Shown: positions 45,823-55,642, counted from the stretch's first letter. The stretch is 64,000 nt of DNA from Lederbergia citri (GCF_018343625.1 NZ_JAGYPG010000001.1:1002502-1066501), one strand, 5' to 3'. Notes: generated from the sequence alone by a model not told the origin. Program-made: numbers and translations.

Positions 45823-46656
45823 TTACTTTCCTCCATAAAGTAGCTCTAGCTCAGAATCACTCATCGTGAATGAATGTTTCTCTTCAGGAAAGGAAGAATT
45901 TTTCACTTCGGCAACATATTGTTGAATACTTTCCTTCGTGAGTGTATTGATATCGCCATATTGTTTTACAAATTTCGGTACTCTATCTACTCCGAATGTT
46001 AATAAATCATGGTAAACAAGAACTTGGCCATCAGTTTCATTTCCAGCTCCTATGCCTATTGTTGGAATCTCCAATTTAGACGAAACGAGGCTGGCAAGTT
46101 GTTTTGGGATACATTCTAAAACGAGGGCAAAAGCCCCTGCTTCCTGACACTCAATTGCATCTGATACAAGTTCATTTGCGGCCTCAGCATTTTTTCCTTG
46201 GACTTTATATCCACCTAAAACCCCAACAGCTTGTGGAGTTAGCCCTAGGTGAGCCATAACAGGAACTCCTGCTGAAGTAAGGGATTTGATTGTATTAACT
46301 ACATCTCCTCCACCTTCAACTTTAACTGCGTGCGCTCCACCTTCTTGCATGAGTGTAGCTGCAGATCTTAAAGCTTCCTCTTTGCTAATATGATACGTCA
46401 TAAATGGAAGATCTGAGACGATGAACGTATCTTTTGCTCCTCTTTTAACAGCTTTCGTATGATGAATCATATCTTGTAATGTAACTGGTATAGTAGAATC
46501 ATACCCTAATACAACCATGCCTAAGGAATCACCTACTAAAAGCATGTCTACACCAGCCTGTTCTGCCAGTTTTGCTTGCGGAAAATCGTAAGCCGTAACC
46601 ATCGCAATTTTTTCTCCAGATTGTTTCATTTTTGAAAAATCTGTAGTTTGTCTCAT
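45823..46656 (-). CDS. panB: Ketopantoate hydroxymethyltransferase
   Basis: 277 aa. Transfers a hydroxymethyl group from methylene-tetrahydrofolate to ketoisovalerate, the first committed pantothenate step. Metal-site and signature segments: [24 protein letters not shown] and HLGLTPQAV, with [16 protein letters not shown] precedes the ATG by a normal distance. First gene of panBCD, behind a structured leader. Confidence 0.97.
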   Translation of the reverse strand: MRQTTDFSKMKQSGEKIAMVTAYDFPQAKLAEQAGVDMLLVGDSLGMVVLGYDSTIPVTLQDMIHHTKAVKRGAKDTFIVSDLPFMTYHISKEEALRSAATLMQEGGAHAVKVEGGGDVVNTIKSLTSAGVPVMAHLGLTPQAVGVLGGYKVQGKNAEAANELVSDAIECQEAGAFALVLECIPKQLASLVSSKLEIPTIGIGAGNETDGQVLVYHDLLTFGVDRVPKFVKQYGDINTLTKESIQQYVAEVKNSSFPEEKHSFTMSDSELELLYGGK

Positions 46657-46715
46657 ATTCTTTTTTCTCCTCCTTTACTTTTAGAGGAAACGAATTAATT
46701 CGAGTGTAATTTTCA

Positions 46716-46810
46716 GTAAAAAAGAAGTCCTCTCCAAATAGGCAGAGGGACTCCTTTAAATTTCCACTCGTTTCGGTCCTCTGTCCCCGTCCTCTTGGAT
46801 CAAGGCAGAA
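46716..46810 (-). promoter_or_regulatory. panB leader RNA / attenuator, pan-motif candidate
   Basis: On the minus strand a terminator hairpin (AGTCCCTCT at 46745-46752 with AGAGGACT at 46727-46733, U-run at 46716-46723) is preceded by two more AGAGGAC-like segments, near 46776-46793. These could pair with the same CCCTCT stretch as an antiterminator. Bacillota panB genes often carry the conserved pan RNA motif in this place. Assignment to that motif is from position and hairpin pattern only. Confidence 0.55.
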
Positions 46811-46866
46811 ATTAAATTTAAGTTGTAAATAATAGAGGTGCAGTTCACAAAATGGATACCGCCCAG

Positions 46867-47006
46867 TTAGAAAAGCGCAAGCGCCCTTGCTTATCGAAGT
46901 AAAAACTTCAAGATCTCGACTGAGATAAAGGAAACACGATGAGCCTTAAAGGCAAATCGGTTGACTTATCACGATAAGAAGTTTAACTGGCGCTGGAGCC
47001 AGACAT
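46867..47006. repeat. Dispersed repeat copy between birA and panB
   Basis: Complete-looking copy: starts AGAAAAGCGCAAGCGCCC, has GATAAAGGAAACACGATGAG at 46924-46943, and ends GGCGCTGGAGCCAGACA. The two ends are inverted repeats of each other. Confidence 0.8.
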
Positions 47007-47049
47007 TAAGATCTGTCAAAAGCATTATAGCAAAATTTTTTTAAGTTGA

Positions 47050-48033
47050 CTATGAAGGAAACTCAATATCCGCTGAATATATATGATGGATATTCCCATC
47101 TTGATCTTCAACTTTTAAAATTCCTTCATCTGTTATACCGAGTGCAATTCCTGATATTTCACCATTGAGGGTTCTTGCAATGATTGGCTTTCCAATTCCC
47201 GCTGCATAGCTTTCCCACATGATTTTGAGTGGGGCAAAGCCTTTTTCCATATAAAGGTTATAATATTTTTCAAAGTATTTTAGGATATTTTGGACGACTT
47301 TTGTTTTAGATACGCTATTTCCAGATTCAATTTCTAATGATGTTGCTCTCTCTTTAACTTCTTCAGGAAAATCGTCTTTTGTCTGATTGACATTCATACC
47401 TATTCCAATGATTAGAAAGTTCACTTTATCTGCTTCACCTTGGAGCTCTGTAAGGATTCCCGTTAGCTTCTTTCCTTTGTACAGTATATCATTTGGCCAT
47501 TTTATATGAGGCTCTAGCCCCGTGACTTCCTCAATGGCTCGTGCACAGGCAATGGCTGTAATGAGCGTAAATTGTGGTGCTCTTTCAGGCGGCAGCTTTG
47601 GTCGTACTATCATACTCATCCATATTCCCTTCTGTTTAGAAGAATGCCATGGACGGGACATCCTACCCTTGCCCCCTGTTTGTTCCCCTGCAATAATAAC
47701 TGTTCCTTCAGGTGCTCCCTCTCTCGCAGCCTTATGAGCAATCGTTTGTGTTGATTCAACAGAATCATAATAATGAAAACTGCGTCCAATCGTTTTAGTT
47801 GCCAATCCAAATAATATATCATGTTCAGATAGATGAGCAGGCTTGCTGATTAGCCTGTAACCTTTTTTTCTTACGGCTTCTAATTCAAAACCCGATTTGC
47901 GCAATTCCTCAATATGCTTCCAAATCGCAGTCCTTGAGCAACCAATTATATTAGCAAGAGCTTGTCCAGAAAGGTAATTTCCATCTGCATTTGCAAGTGC
48001 TTCGTATAATTGTTTCTTTATGGAAGATGACAA
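47050..48033 (-). CDS. birA: Biotin-protein ligase / biotin operon repressor BirA
   Basis: 327 aa. An N-terminal winged helix (about 5-65; ANIIGCSRTAIWKHIEELR) for repression of biotin genes is followed by a ligase domain with GGKGRMSRPW, KWPNDILYKGKKLTGIL and a C-terminal SH3-like domain. It attaches biotin to acetyl-CoA carboxylase and pyruvate carboxylase. The start is TTG at 48033 with AGGTGG 8 nt upstream, overlapping the end of cca. Last gene of bshB1-bshA-cca-birA. Confidence 0.96.
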   Translation of the reverse strand: MSSSIKKQLYEALANADGNYLSGQALANIIGCSRTAIWKHIEELRKSGFELEAVRKKGYRLISKPAHLSEHDILFGLATKTIGRSFHYYDSVESTQTIAHKAAREGAPEGTVIIAGEQTGGKGRMSRPWHSSKQKGIWMSMIVRPKLPPERAPQFTLITAIACARAIEEVTGLEPHIKWPNDILYKGKKLTGILTELQGEADKVNFLIIGIGMNVNQTKDDFPEEVKERATSLEIESGNSVSKTKVVQNILKYFEKYYNLYMEKGFAPLKIMWESYAAGIGKPIIARTLNGEISGIALGITDEGILKVEDQDGNIHHIYSADIEFPS

Positions 48034-49211
48034 GACTTAATCCACCTCTTTATTTCCTCTACTTCATTCAATACCTCTTTATTAATCACTGCTTTTTCAA
48101 TTTGTTCAATAACTTCTCTCACCCAGGGACCTGCTGGTTTATTATACCATTTTAATATTTCTTCTCCCGTGATTTTCAAATCTCCTCGAGATAAAATAGG
48201 CAATTCCCTAAAGATATGATCAAAATTACTCTCAATTTCTGAAATATCCTTACCTAGACTTGTTTGATAAACCCGTTCTACAACCGTACATATTTCCTTC
48301 CCGGCACGATAGCAATCATAATGAGTCCATTCATTCTCTTTCCGCCAATTTAAAAAAAGGATAGCTCGTAAGATGAACTGAATTTTTTTACTAGGCAGCT
48401 TCCATTTTTTTAATAGATCATTTGAATTAGTTTGGTTAGTTAAAAATAAAGATAATATCCATAGTTCCATTTCACTTAATGGCTCTATTGGTAAAGATAA
48501 AATGGATTGGATAATCTTTTTATCATTAAATATAGTCGGCCAGAATGCGTATAATTTCGTTTCTAATGCTATTTTAAAAGCCTTTTCTCTATGTGTACCA
48601 TTTAACAGCTTTATCATTTCAGCTGTTATTCTTTCAACAGAAATATGTTGTAATAAAAATGCAAGATTGGCCATTTCTTTTTCAGTGTTCTTTTCTAAGC
48701 TGAATCCGAGCTGGCTGACGAAACGAATGGCTCTAATGACCCGTAAAGCATCTTCCTTAAATCTTTCTGATGCCTCTCCTACTGTATCAATGATTTGCTG
48801 CTCAATTGCCGACTTTCCATGAAATGGATCAATTAATTGCCCAGCTCTATCCATAGCTATGGCATTCATTGTAAAATCTCTTCGTTTTAAATCCTCTTTA
48901 AGAGACCTTATAAAAGTTACTTTTTGCGGCCTTCGATAATCTTCATAATCCGATTCAGATCTAAATGTAGTAACCTCAAAGCCTTGTCCTTTATAAAGGA
49001 CAAGGATGGTTCCATGTTCTATTCCGACATCGACAGTAGATGAAAAAATATTCTTTATTTCTAAAGGTGTAGCTGAAGTTGCAATATCTACATCATGAAT
49101 ATCTCTATTTAAGAGATAATCTCTTACAGCCCCTCCGACAAAATATGCTTCAAACCCAGCTTTTTCAATTTTTTCAAGTACTGGAATTGCGGCTAGAAAC
49201 TCTTTATTCAT
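48018..49211 (-). CDS. cca: CCA-adding tRNA nucleotidyltransferase
   Basis: 397 aa, exactly the B. subtilis length. Class II CCA enzyme that builds or repairs the tRNA 3' CCA end. Nucleotidyltransferase motif: FVGGAVRDYLLNR, then HDVDIAT with the metal-binding Asp pair; RRDFTMNAIAM and ERITAEM match motifs C-E. The ATG at 49211 lies 9 nt past AAGG. It overlaps the ends of both neighbours. Confidence 0.96.
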   Translation of the reverse strand: MNKEFLAAIPVLEKIEKAGFEAYFVGGAVRDYLLNRDIHDVDIATSATPLEIKNIFSSTVDVGIEHGTILVLYKGQGFEVTTFRSESDYEDYRRPQKVTFIRSLKEDLKRRDFTMNAIAMDRAGQLIDPFHGKSAIEQQIIDTVGEASERFKEDALRVIRAIRFVSQLGFSLEKNTEKEMANLAFLLQHISVERITAEMIKLLNGTHREKAFKIALETKLYAFWPTIFNDKKIIQSILSLPIEPLSEMELWILSLFLTNQTNSNDLLKKWKLPSKKIQFILRAILFLNWRKENEWTHYDCYRAGKEICTVVERVYQTSLGKDISEIESNFDHIFRELPILSRGDLKITGEEILKWYNKPAGPWVREVIEQIEKAVINKEVLNEVEEIKRWIKSCHLP

Positions 49212-49213
49212 GG

Positions 49214-50356
49214 CTACCATCCTTGTCCAACACTTTGCATTAGAGATTCATATAACTTTTCATATTTTTCTACAATCACATGGGATTGAAAACGTTCAAT
49301 TGGGGTTATAGTAGCGTTATGTGAAAATTCCTGTAATAAAGACTCATTTTGCAATAAACTAAGTGCCTTATTGCTAATTGCAGCTAGATCACCTAATTCA
49401 CAAATAAACCCATTATACCCATCTGTAATTACTTCTGGAATACCGCCAACATTTGTACCGATACACGGAACTCCACAAGCCATAGCCTCTAATGCAACAA
49501 GACCAAAGCTCTCTTTTTCAGAAAGCAATAACATTAAATCACTAATTGAATACAATTCTTCTAAATGATCTTGTCTACCTAAAAAAAGAACTTTATGCTC
49601 GACATCTAATTCTTTTACAAGCTTACAAAGCCTTGTTTTCTCTGGACCATCTCCGACAAGAAGAAGCTTTGCAGGGATAACGCTTGCAATCTTAGCAAAT
49701 GCCGCAACAACATCGCTGACCCTCTTCACTTTTCTAAAATTAGAAACATGAATAAGAACTTTTTCATCATCTTTAATCCCATAAGCAATTTTTAGATGCT
49801 CTGCATCCACTTTTCTATAAATTCTTTCATCAATAAAATTATGGATGACATTAATATCTTTATCAGCAGCTACAACATCATTAGTCTGCATTTTTAATGC
49901 ATTCGAAACTGCAGTAACAGAATCTGATTTTTCAATTCCGAATTTAATCGCTTCTGCAAGTGTATCATCATAACCTAAAACCGTAATATCCGTACCGTGC
50001 AAAGTAGTTACAATCTTCACGTCAGTGCCAGCCATTTGTTTAGCTAAAATTGCACATACAGCATGAGGAATAGCATAGTGAACATGTAAAATATCAAGTT
50101 TTTCTCTTTTTATAACTTCTGCCATTTTACTAGCTAGTGCAATATCATAAGGTGGATATTGAAAAACAGAGTATTGATTCACAAAAACTTGATGAAAAAA
50201 TATATTATGGTGCAACACATCTAATCTAAAAGGCATATTAGACGTAATAAAATGAATTTTGTGCCCTTTTTCTGCTAACATTTTTCCTAGTTCAGTTGCT
50301 ATTACACCTGAACCACCAACAGTAGGGTAACATGTAATCCCTATTTTTAATTTCAT
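49214..50356 (-). CDS. bshA: N-acetyl-alpha-D-glucosaminyl L-malate synthase BshA
   Basis: 380-aa GT4 glycosyltransferase making GlcNAc-malate, the first step of bacillithiol synthesis. N-terminal [25 protein letters not shown]; and the C-terminal nucleotide-sugar site [19 protein letters not shown]. It overlaps bshB1 by four nucleotides (ATGA), so translation is coupled. The order bshB1-bshA-cca-birA matches B. subtilis. Confidence 0.95.
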   Translation of the reverse strand: MKLKIGITCYPTVGGSGVIATELGKMLAEKGHKIHFITSNMPFRLDVLHHNIFFHQVFVNQYSVFQYPPYDIALASKMAEVIKREKLDILHVHYAIPHAVCAILAKQMAGTDVKIVTTLHGTDITVLGYDDTLAEAIKFGIEKSDSVTAVSNALKMQTNDVVAADKDINVIHNFIDERIYRKVDAEHLKIAYGIKDDEKVLIHVSNFRKVKRVSDVVAAFAKIASVIPAKLLLVGDGPEKTRLCKLVKELDVEHKVLFLGRQDHLEELYSISDLMLLLSEKESFGLVALEAMACGVPCIGTNVGGIPEVITDGYNGFICELGDLAAISNKALSLLQNESLLQEFSHNATITPIERFQSHVIVEKYEKLYESLMQSVGQGW

Positions 50357-51069
50357 AAGTCTTCTCCAAACACATTGTTATTTAGTAATAAAGGTTTACT
50401 GGAAAGAAATCCTTCTGCAAATGTTACACCGACTTCTTTACCAAATAATCTATCTCTTGCTGTTACATTTTCAATATATCCTTCCGTTAAAGGTGTTTGT
50501 ACCCCGCCTTCATGGATAAAAAATTGAGATTGATAAGCGTTTAGTGCTTTTACCTTTTTATCGATAAAGTTGGTAATGTCCACTACAAAGTGCGGAGAAG
50601 CAAAACCATTTATCATGTATTGATATAAATTTAATGGTTTATGAGGAGGATAATTTCCTTCTACTTCATACTTTCGAATCCCAGCCGAAAAAAAAGCTTC
50701 TTCCACAAGGCGAAAACAATTTCCATGATCTGGATGACGGTCATTATGATATGGAGCAAAAATTAATGTTGGTTTGTATATTCGAATAATATTTGCTATT
50801 TTTCTTATATGCTCGTCCTTTAATAATAAACCTCGATCAGATAAATATAAATTCACCCGCTCTGCTACTCCAAGCAGTTCGGCAGCTTTTTTCGCTTCTT
50901 TTTTTCTTGTTTCCACAGTACCATTTGATGATAATTCAGCTTCCGTTAAATCGCAAATAACAATTTTTTTACCCATTGCTGACCATTTCGCCAATGAACC
51001 CGCCATACCAATTTCCACATCATCTGCGTGTGCTCCAAAGGCAAGAATATCTATCCCTTTGTGTTCCAT
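50353..51069 (-). CDS. bshB1: Bacillithiol deacetylase BshB1
   Basis: About 238-aa LmbE/PIG-L-type zinc deacetylase removing acetate from GlcNAc-malate, the second bacillithiol step. Zinc motifs: [10 protein letters not shown] near the N-terminus and HPDHGNCF later. The ATG at 51069 ([17 protein letters not shown]) fits the family; the frame is open to 51099. AAGGAG lies about 11 nt upstream, slightly far. In B. subtilis mgsA precedes it; here a MITE-like element does. Confidence 0.93.
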   Translation of the reverse strand: MEHKGIDILAFGAHADDVEIGMAGSLAKWSAMGKKIVICDLTEAELSSNGTVETRKKEAKKAAELLGVAERVNLYLSDRGLLLKDEHIRKIANIIRIYKPTLIFAPYHNDRHPDHGNCFRLVEEAFFSAGIRKYEVEGNYPPHKPLNLYQYMINGFASPHFVVDITNFIDKKVKALNAYQSQFFIHEGGVQTPLTEGYIENVTARDRLFGKEVGVTFAEGFLSSKPLLLNNNVFGEDL

Positions 51070-51105
51070 AAAAAATGACGCTCCTTCATGATAAGTCAAT
51101 TCATA

Positions 51106-51274
51106 TTTAAGACTGTTCTCATATAAATGTTACACAAGTCTATTTAAAAGGCTTTGTAGACATCGATTTAAGTACTAGGAACTACTGAGTCTACCTCGCA
51201 CTTTCCGCTTCTATTAAATCGAAAATCTAACTAAACCTTTACATGATAACATTCAATACGAAAACAGTCTTAAA
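51106..51274. mobile_element. MITE-like element between dapB and bshB1
   Basis: About 169 bp bounded by imperfect inverted repeats of about 27 bp: TTTAAGACTGTT at 51106-51117 and AACAGTCTTAAA at 51263-51274, with AATGTTA matching farther in. No ORF. It occupies the place of mgsA in B. subtilis. Confidence 0.6.
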
Positions 51275-51279
51275 ATGTA

Positions 51280-52083
51280 TTATTCTAAAATATGTTCTAA
51301 TCCGTATACGAGTGTATTTAATTTCATAACCGTTTCTACGGACATTTTGACACCTGTCATAAAGGAAGCTCGGTTATAGGAATCGTGACGGATTGTTAGT
51401 GTTTCTCCTGGTGCACCGAATAAAACTTGCTGGTGGGCAACGAGACCGGGTAATCTTACACTATGAATACGCATTCCTTCGTAGTTTGCCCCTCGTGCTC
51501 CTTTAATTGTTTCTTTTTCGTTTGGATGTCCTTGTCTCCGCTTTTCACGATTTGCCGTCATCATTTCTGCCGTTTTTAATGCGGTTCCAGATGGTGCATC
51601 TAGTTTTTGATCATGATGAAGTTCTATGATTTCGACGTTATTGAAATATTTAGCTGCCATTTGTGAAAATTTCATCATTAAGATTGCACCAATTGCAAAA
51701 TTAGGTGCAATAATACAGCCAATGTCTTTCTCTTCCGCCAATTTTCTTAATTCAGATATTTGTTCTTCCGTAAAGCCTGTTGTTCCTACTACAGGACGTA
51801 CTCCGTGTAATAATGCTGTTTTAGTATGTACATAACCAGTTTCTGGTACTGTCAAGTCGATTAGAACATCTGCATCAACACTTTGAAAACATTCCTCAAC
51901 ATCTGTATAGATCTTAACATCAAGATTAGAAAAACCTTCTAACTCTGAGAGCAGCATTCCATTATTTCTTCGGTCCAATACTGCGACCAATTCAAATTCC
52001 GGAGTTTCTTTTACTAAATTAACCGCCACTCTCCCCATTCTTCCACGGGGACCAGCGACTACTATTTTTACTGGATTTGCCAA
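51280..52083 (-). CDS. dapB: 4-hydroxy-tetrahydrodipicolinate reductase
   Basis: 267 aa with the TTG start at 52083, the same length as B. subtilis DapB. Reduces hydroxy-tetrahydrodipicolinate with NAD(P)H in lysine/diaminopimelate and dipicolinate synthesis. Motifs: [23 protein letters not shown] and [15 protein letters not shown] with the catalytic His-Lys. The TTG lies just past the ypjD stop, with GTGAGG 9 nt upstream. The ATG at 52092 sits on that site. Confidence 0.95.
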   Translation of the reverse strand: MANPVKIVVAGPRGRMGRVAVNLVKETPEFELVAVLDRRNNGMLLSELEGFSNLDVKIYTDVEECFQSVDADVLIDLTVPETGYVHTKTALLHGVRPVVGTTGFTEEQISELRKLAEEKDIGCIIAPNFAIGAILMMKFSQMAAKYFNNVEIIELHHDQKLDAPSGTALKTAEMMTANREKRRQGHPNEKETIKGARGANYEGMRIHSVRLPGLVAHQQVLFGAPGETLTIRHDSYNRASFMTGVKMSVETVMKLNTLVYGLEHILE

Positions 52084-52084
52084 A

Positions 52085-52423
52085 TTATTCATCCTCACTT
52101 TTTCTCGTCCATCTATCTTTATCACGAGTATTAAATTTGTTCATAACTAAATCGTGAGCTGATTGTAAGTCAATATTTAATGAATTTGCCAAGCAAACTA
52201 GCACGAACAATACATCTCCGACTTCTTCTTCTATCGCTTTTTCTTCTTCTGTTGACTTTTTAGGTTTCTCTCCATAATGATGATTGAGTTCTCTAGCTAA
52301 TTCGCCTAGTTCCTCTGTCAGTCTAGCAAGCATGGCTAGTGGACTAAAATATCCTTCTTTGAACTGACTAATATAAGAGTCAACTTCTTCTTGAATTTGC
52401 TGTATGGTTTTCTGTTTAGTCAT
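52085..52423 (-). CDS. ypjD: MazG-like nucleotide pyrophosphohydrolase YpjD
   Basis: 112-aa all-alpha NTP pyrophosphohydrolase, MazG/dUTPase-like, expected to hydrolyse non-canonical NTPs. The metal-binding motif [11 protein letters not shown] and [22 protein letters not shown] are typical. AAAGGTG precedes the ATG. It directly precedes dapB, as in B. subtilis, and is divergent from ypjC. Confidence 0.93.
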   Translation of the reverse strand: MTKQKTIQQIQEEVDSYISQFKEGYFSPLAMLARLTEELGELARELNHHYGEKPKKSTEEEKAIEEEVGDVLFVLVCLANSLNIDLQSAHDLVMNKFNTRDKDRWTRKSEDE

Positions 52424-52498
52424 AATGTATCACCTTTCACCATTATGTTAGCTAATACTTTTTTTATATTCAAATAAAACTGCTTTAGTGTAGTAATT

Positions 52499-52528
52499 TT
52501 GTACACTTTGTCAAAGATTGGTTATAAT
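52499..52528 (+). promoter_or_regulatory. SigA-type promoter of ypjC
   Basis: TTGTAC (52499-52504), 18-nt spacer, TATAAT (52523-52528), 46 nt before the ATG. Confidence 0.6.
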
Positions 52529-52573
52529 GAATTAGCTTCGTTCCCACCACGATATTAAATCGGAGGCGATGAA

Positions 52574-53449
52574 ATGAGAGTAGGAATCAAATTTCAAAAT
52601 GTTTTGTTCATTTTAATAGGCGCTGCCATCTTTTCTTTCGGTATTGTACATTTCAATATGCAAAATAACTTAGCCGAAGGTGGATTTACGGGGATTACTT
52701 TATTACTTTATTTCGTGTTTCATATTAATCCTTCTATTTCGAACCTCGTATTGAATGTTCCTCTATTTTTTGTTGGATGGAAGCTTCTAGGTAGTAAATC
52801 TTTTATATATACAATAATTGGAACGTTAGCAGTATCCTTTTTCTTATTTATTTTTCAAAAATATCAACTTAACATCCCATTGAATGGCGATTTATTTTTA
52901 GCCGCATTATTTGCCGGTGTTTTTATCGGTATTGGTCTAGGCATAACTTTCCGATACGGAGGGACTACCGGCGGTGTCGATATCATTGCTCGTCTACTCC
53001 TTAAATATAAAGGATTCAGCATGGGAAGAACAATGTTTATGTTTGATGCGATTGTCATCACTGTATCCCTTTTAACGTATTTAAATCATGTGCAAGCTAT
53101 GTATACCCTCGTAGCCGTTTTTGTAGGTGCGAGAGTCATTGATTTTATGCAGGAAGGATCATACGCTGCAAGAGGCGCAATGATCATTTCTGAATTGGAG
53201 CATGAAAAAATAGCTGATGAAATCTTAATGCAAATGGGAAGAGGTGTAACAGTTTTGCGCGGCTACGGATCCTTTACTAAACAAAATAAAGAAATTTTAT
53301 ATTGTGTAGTAGCCAAGAACGAAATCGTCAATTTAAAAAGGATTATAAATGCCATTGATCCCCATGCATTTGTCTCTGTAACAGTCGTCCATGACGTAAT
53401 GGGTGAAGGCTTTACATTAGACGAAAATAAAAGACCATTAGACGTGTAA
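52574..53449 (+). CDS. ypjC: YitT-family membrane protein YpjC
   Basis: 291 aa. Five to six membrane segments (about 8-190; DUF161/YitT_membrane) with the family motif GIGLGITFRYGGTTGGVDIIA, then a cytoplasmic DUF2179 domain (about 205-285), containing GRGVTVLRGYGSFTKQ. The family is widespread in Firmicutes; the transported substrate is unknown. GGAGG precedes the ATG. Monocistronic, with its own promoter and terminator. Confidence 0.92.
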   Translation: MRVGIKFQNVLFILIGAAIFSFGIVHFNMQNNLAEGGFTGITLLLYFVFHINPSISNLVLNVPLFFVGWKLLGSKSFIYTIIGTLAVSFFLFIFQKYQLNIPLNGDLFLAALFAGVFIGIGLGITFRYGGTTGGVDIIARLLLKYKGFSMGRTMFMFDAIVITVSLLTYLNHVQAMYTLVAVFVGARVIDFMQEGSYAARGAMIISELEHEKIADEILMQMGRGVTVLRGYGSFTKQNKEILYCVVAKNEIVNLKRIINAIDPHAFVSVTVVHDVMGEGFTLDENKRPLDV

Positions 53450-53452
53450 ATC

Positions 53453-53488
53453 GCCTTTCCTCTAAATATCGTTGAGGAAAGGCTTTTC
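53453..53488 (+). terminator. Terminator of ypjC
   Basis: Arms GCCTTTCCTC (53453-53462) and GAGGAAAGGC (53474-53483), then TTTT. Confidence 0.85.
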
Positions 53489-53514
53489 CTTGCTCATCTA
53501 AACGTGTATATATT

Positions 53515-53791
53515 TGATTTCCGCTCCAGGCACTCGCTTTCCGCGGGCAGTTCGCGAGCCTCCTCGGCGCTTAATGCGTTGTCTAGCTCCGGCTCCTAGC
53601 GTCTAGCGAACGAGCCCTTCCCTCCCCTACGATAAGTCAACAGCGGCTCGTCCTTCGCCGTGTTTCCTTTATCTCAGTGCGGGAAGTCTCCCGTTCGTAC
53701 GACGCTGAGCAGTAGCCTCCGCTTTTCCTACCTGTGGGGTCTCACGTTAACTGTTTTTCCCGCAGGAGTCTCGTGCCCTCCGCTCCAATCA
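53515..53791. repeat. GC-rich dispersed repeat, interrupted
   Basis: The left part (53515-53578) has CCGCTCCAGGCACTCGC and TTTCCGCGGGC; the right part (53729-53791) ends TTTTCCCGCAGGAGTC and TCGTGCCCTCCGCTCCAATC. The ends are imperfect inverted repeats. I recognise this as a common Bacillaceae intergenic repeat. A different repeat is inserted in it. Confidence 0.75.
53579..53728. repeat. Dispersed repeat copy nested in another repeat
   Basis: Begins TGTCTAGCTCCGGCTCCTAG and ends CAGTAGCCTCCGCTTTTCC; contains CCGTGTTTCCTTTATCTCAG, the complement of the block at 46924-46939. It is the same family as the 44.3 and 46.9 kb copies. Confidence 0.75.
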
Positions 53792-53835
53792 ACAAGCAAA
53801 GAAATTCAAATTTGATTTACTCTCACAAAATTTTA

Positions 53836-54729
53836 TTAAAAAACGATTGTCTTATTACCATCAACAATGACTCGGTCTTGTAGATGCCATTTTACTGCAC
53901 GTGCCAAAACGCTTCTTTCGATATTTCGGCCAATTCTTTTCATGTCTTCTACTTTATCGTGATGACTAACCCTTTCTACGCCCTGTTCAATAATCGGTCC
54001 CTCATCAAGATCATTTGTAACAAAATGGGAGGTAGCTCCAATCAATTTTACGCCACGCTCATATGCCCGCTCATATGGTCTTGCACCAATAAAAGCCGGA
54101 AGAAATGAATGATGAATATTAATAATTTGATTAGGATATTGAGAAACAAAGTTAGGGGTTAATATTTGCATATATCGAGCAAGAATAATTAACTCAATCT
54201 CATGTTCCTTTAATAATTTTATCTGTTTTTCTTCCACTTCAGCTCTAATTTCTTTATTTGCAGGTATGTAATAAAATGGGATATTTACTGATTTCGCTAA
54301 TTGCTCAGCATTCTCGTAATTACTAATAATACAGCCAATATCAAACATTAGATCGCCATTTTGCCATTCCCATAGAAGCTCCATTAAACAATGCAATTCT
54401 TTTGAGACAAAAATCGCAGTCTTTTTTATGTCACTTACATAACGAAATTCAAACTCCATATAAAATATCTCAGCTATTTCTTGAAAAGATTGTTCTATTT
54501 CCGTTCGTCTATTTAGTAGATTTGGACAGCTAAATTCCATTCTTATAAAAAAATTCCCGCCCTCAGGGTCTGCAGAATATTGGCTGGACTCTATAATATT
54601 AGCTCCATAATTCATTAGAAAAGTTGAAACCTTCGATACAATACCCGGTTGGTCCGGACATTTAATGAGCAGTCTTGCACGGTCTTTATTTTTTTCTCTA
54701 AAGTGCTGATTACATACTTTATTTGTCAT
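53836..54729 (-). CDS. purU: Formyltetrahydrofolate deformylase
   Basis: 297 aa. Hydrolyses 10-formyl-THF to THF and formate, balancing one-carbon units. An N-terminal ACT domain (about 18-95; ARLLIKCPDQPGIVSKVSTFL) precedes the formyltransferase core. The catalytic segments are INIHHSFLPAF (His) and TSHFVTNDLDEGPIIEQ (Asp). GAGGG lies 8 nt before the ATG. It is isolated between repeats and a terminator; in B. subtilis purU lies elsewhere. Confidence 0.95.
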   Translation of the reverse strand: MTNKVCNQHFREKNKDRARLLIKCPDQPGIVSKVSTFLMNYGANIIESSQYSADPEGGNFFIRMEFSCPNLLNRRTEIEQSFQEIAEIFYMEFEFRYVSDIKKTAIFVSKELHCLMELLWEWQNGDLMFDIGCIISNYENAEQLAKSVNIPFYYIPANKEIRAEVEEKQIKLLKEHEIELIILARYMQILTPNFVSQYPNQIINIHHSFLPAFIGARPYERAYERGVKLIGATSHFVTNDLDEGPIIEQGVERVSHHDKVEDMKRIGRNIERSVLARAVKWHLQDRVIVDGNKTIVF

Positions 54730-54925
54730 CCATACGTCCCTCTTTAATGTTTTTAGCTATTTTACTTTTTTTCAACAACATTTGCAAAAAAAAATATCGC
54801 GTACCTGATTATCAAAAAATAAAACTTCGTTTCTCGTGACATTTTCAAAAAAGAGTATATAGTTGCTATAGACGACCTGCTATCTTTAATAAGCTAGCTA
54901 ACAATTACTCATTTTTGATAAAAAT

Positions 54926-54955
54926 AATACCCGGTGTATGAGACCGGGTATTTAA
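54926..54955 (-). terminator. Terminator of the zinc metallopeptidase gene
   Basis: Arms AATACCCGGT (from about 54929) and ACCGGGTATT (to 54952), followed by T-rich sequence in the minus direction. Confidence 0.75.
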
Positions 54956-54958
54956 TCA

Positions 54959-55642
54959 TTAATCATTTCTAGTAATATTTGTGAAAATTAATATTAACCT
55001 TACCAATTCAAGTACTGCTACCGCTGCTGCAGCTACATATGTCATCGCAGCCGCGTTTAATACTTTTCTTGCATCTCGCTCTTCTGTGTTGCTGATAAGA
55101 CCGAGTGAAACAATTTGATCCATCGCTCTTGAAGATGCGTTGAACTCAACTGGCAACGTGACAACTTGGAATACTACTCCAGCTGCCATTAAAACAATCC
55201 CAATCAATAAAAAGTTAGGTAGTGCCGTAACAAGAATCCCTAGCATAATAAAGATCCAAGCAAATTTTGAAGTAATATTTACTACTGGAACTAATGCATG
55301 ACGGAAACGAAGCGCAGCATATCCTTCTTTATCCTGAATGGCATGGCCAACTTCGTGAGCTGCGACAGCTGCACCAGCTACTGAATGTTGGTGATAATTG
55401 GATGATGAAAGATAGACCGTCTTATTTAATGGATTGTAATGATCACTTAAAACTCCTTGCGTTTCTCTAACCGCAACATTTTCCAATCCATTTTCGTCTA
55501 AAATTCTACGAGCAACTTCTGCACCACTCATACCTGCTGAAGTTGGGATTTTTGAATATTTTGTGTATGCGCTTTTTACTTTCATTTGAGCCCAAATAGG
55601 GATAATAATAATAATCGCCAAATAAATCAAGTAAGCTCCCAT
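54959..55642 (-). CDS. Membrane zinc metallopeptidase, YugP-like
   Basis: 227 aa. An N-terminal membrane segment, a HEVGH zinc motif (AAHEVGHAIQ near residue 93), then three or more hydrophobic helices. It belongs to the neutral zinc metallopeptidase family typified by B. subtilis YugP. Substrate and cellular role are unknown. The conserved ALRFRHALVPV follows the zinc motif. GGGGGG precedes the ATG. It sits beside ypjB in a minus-strand cluster. Confidence 0.85.
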   Translation of the reverse strand: MGAYLIYLAIIIIIPIWAQMKVKSAYTKYSKIPTSAGMSGAEVARRILDENGLENVAVRETQGVLSDHYNPLNKTVYLSSSNYHQHSVAGAAVAAHEVGHAIQDKEGYAALRFRHALVPVVNITSKFAWIFIMLGILVTALPNFLLIGIVLMAAGVVFQVVTLPVEFNASSRAMDQIVSLGLISNTEERDARKVLNAAAMTYVAAAAVAVLELVRLILIFTNITRND

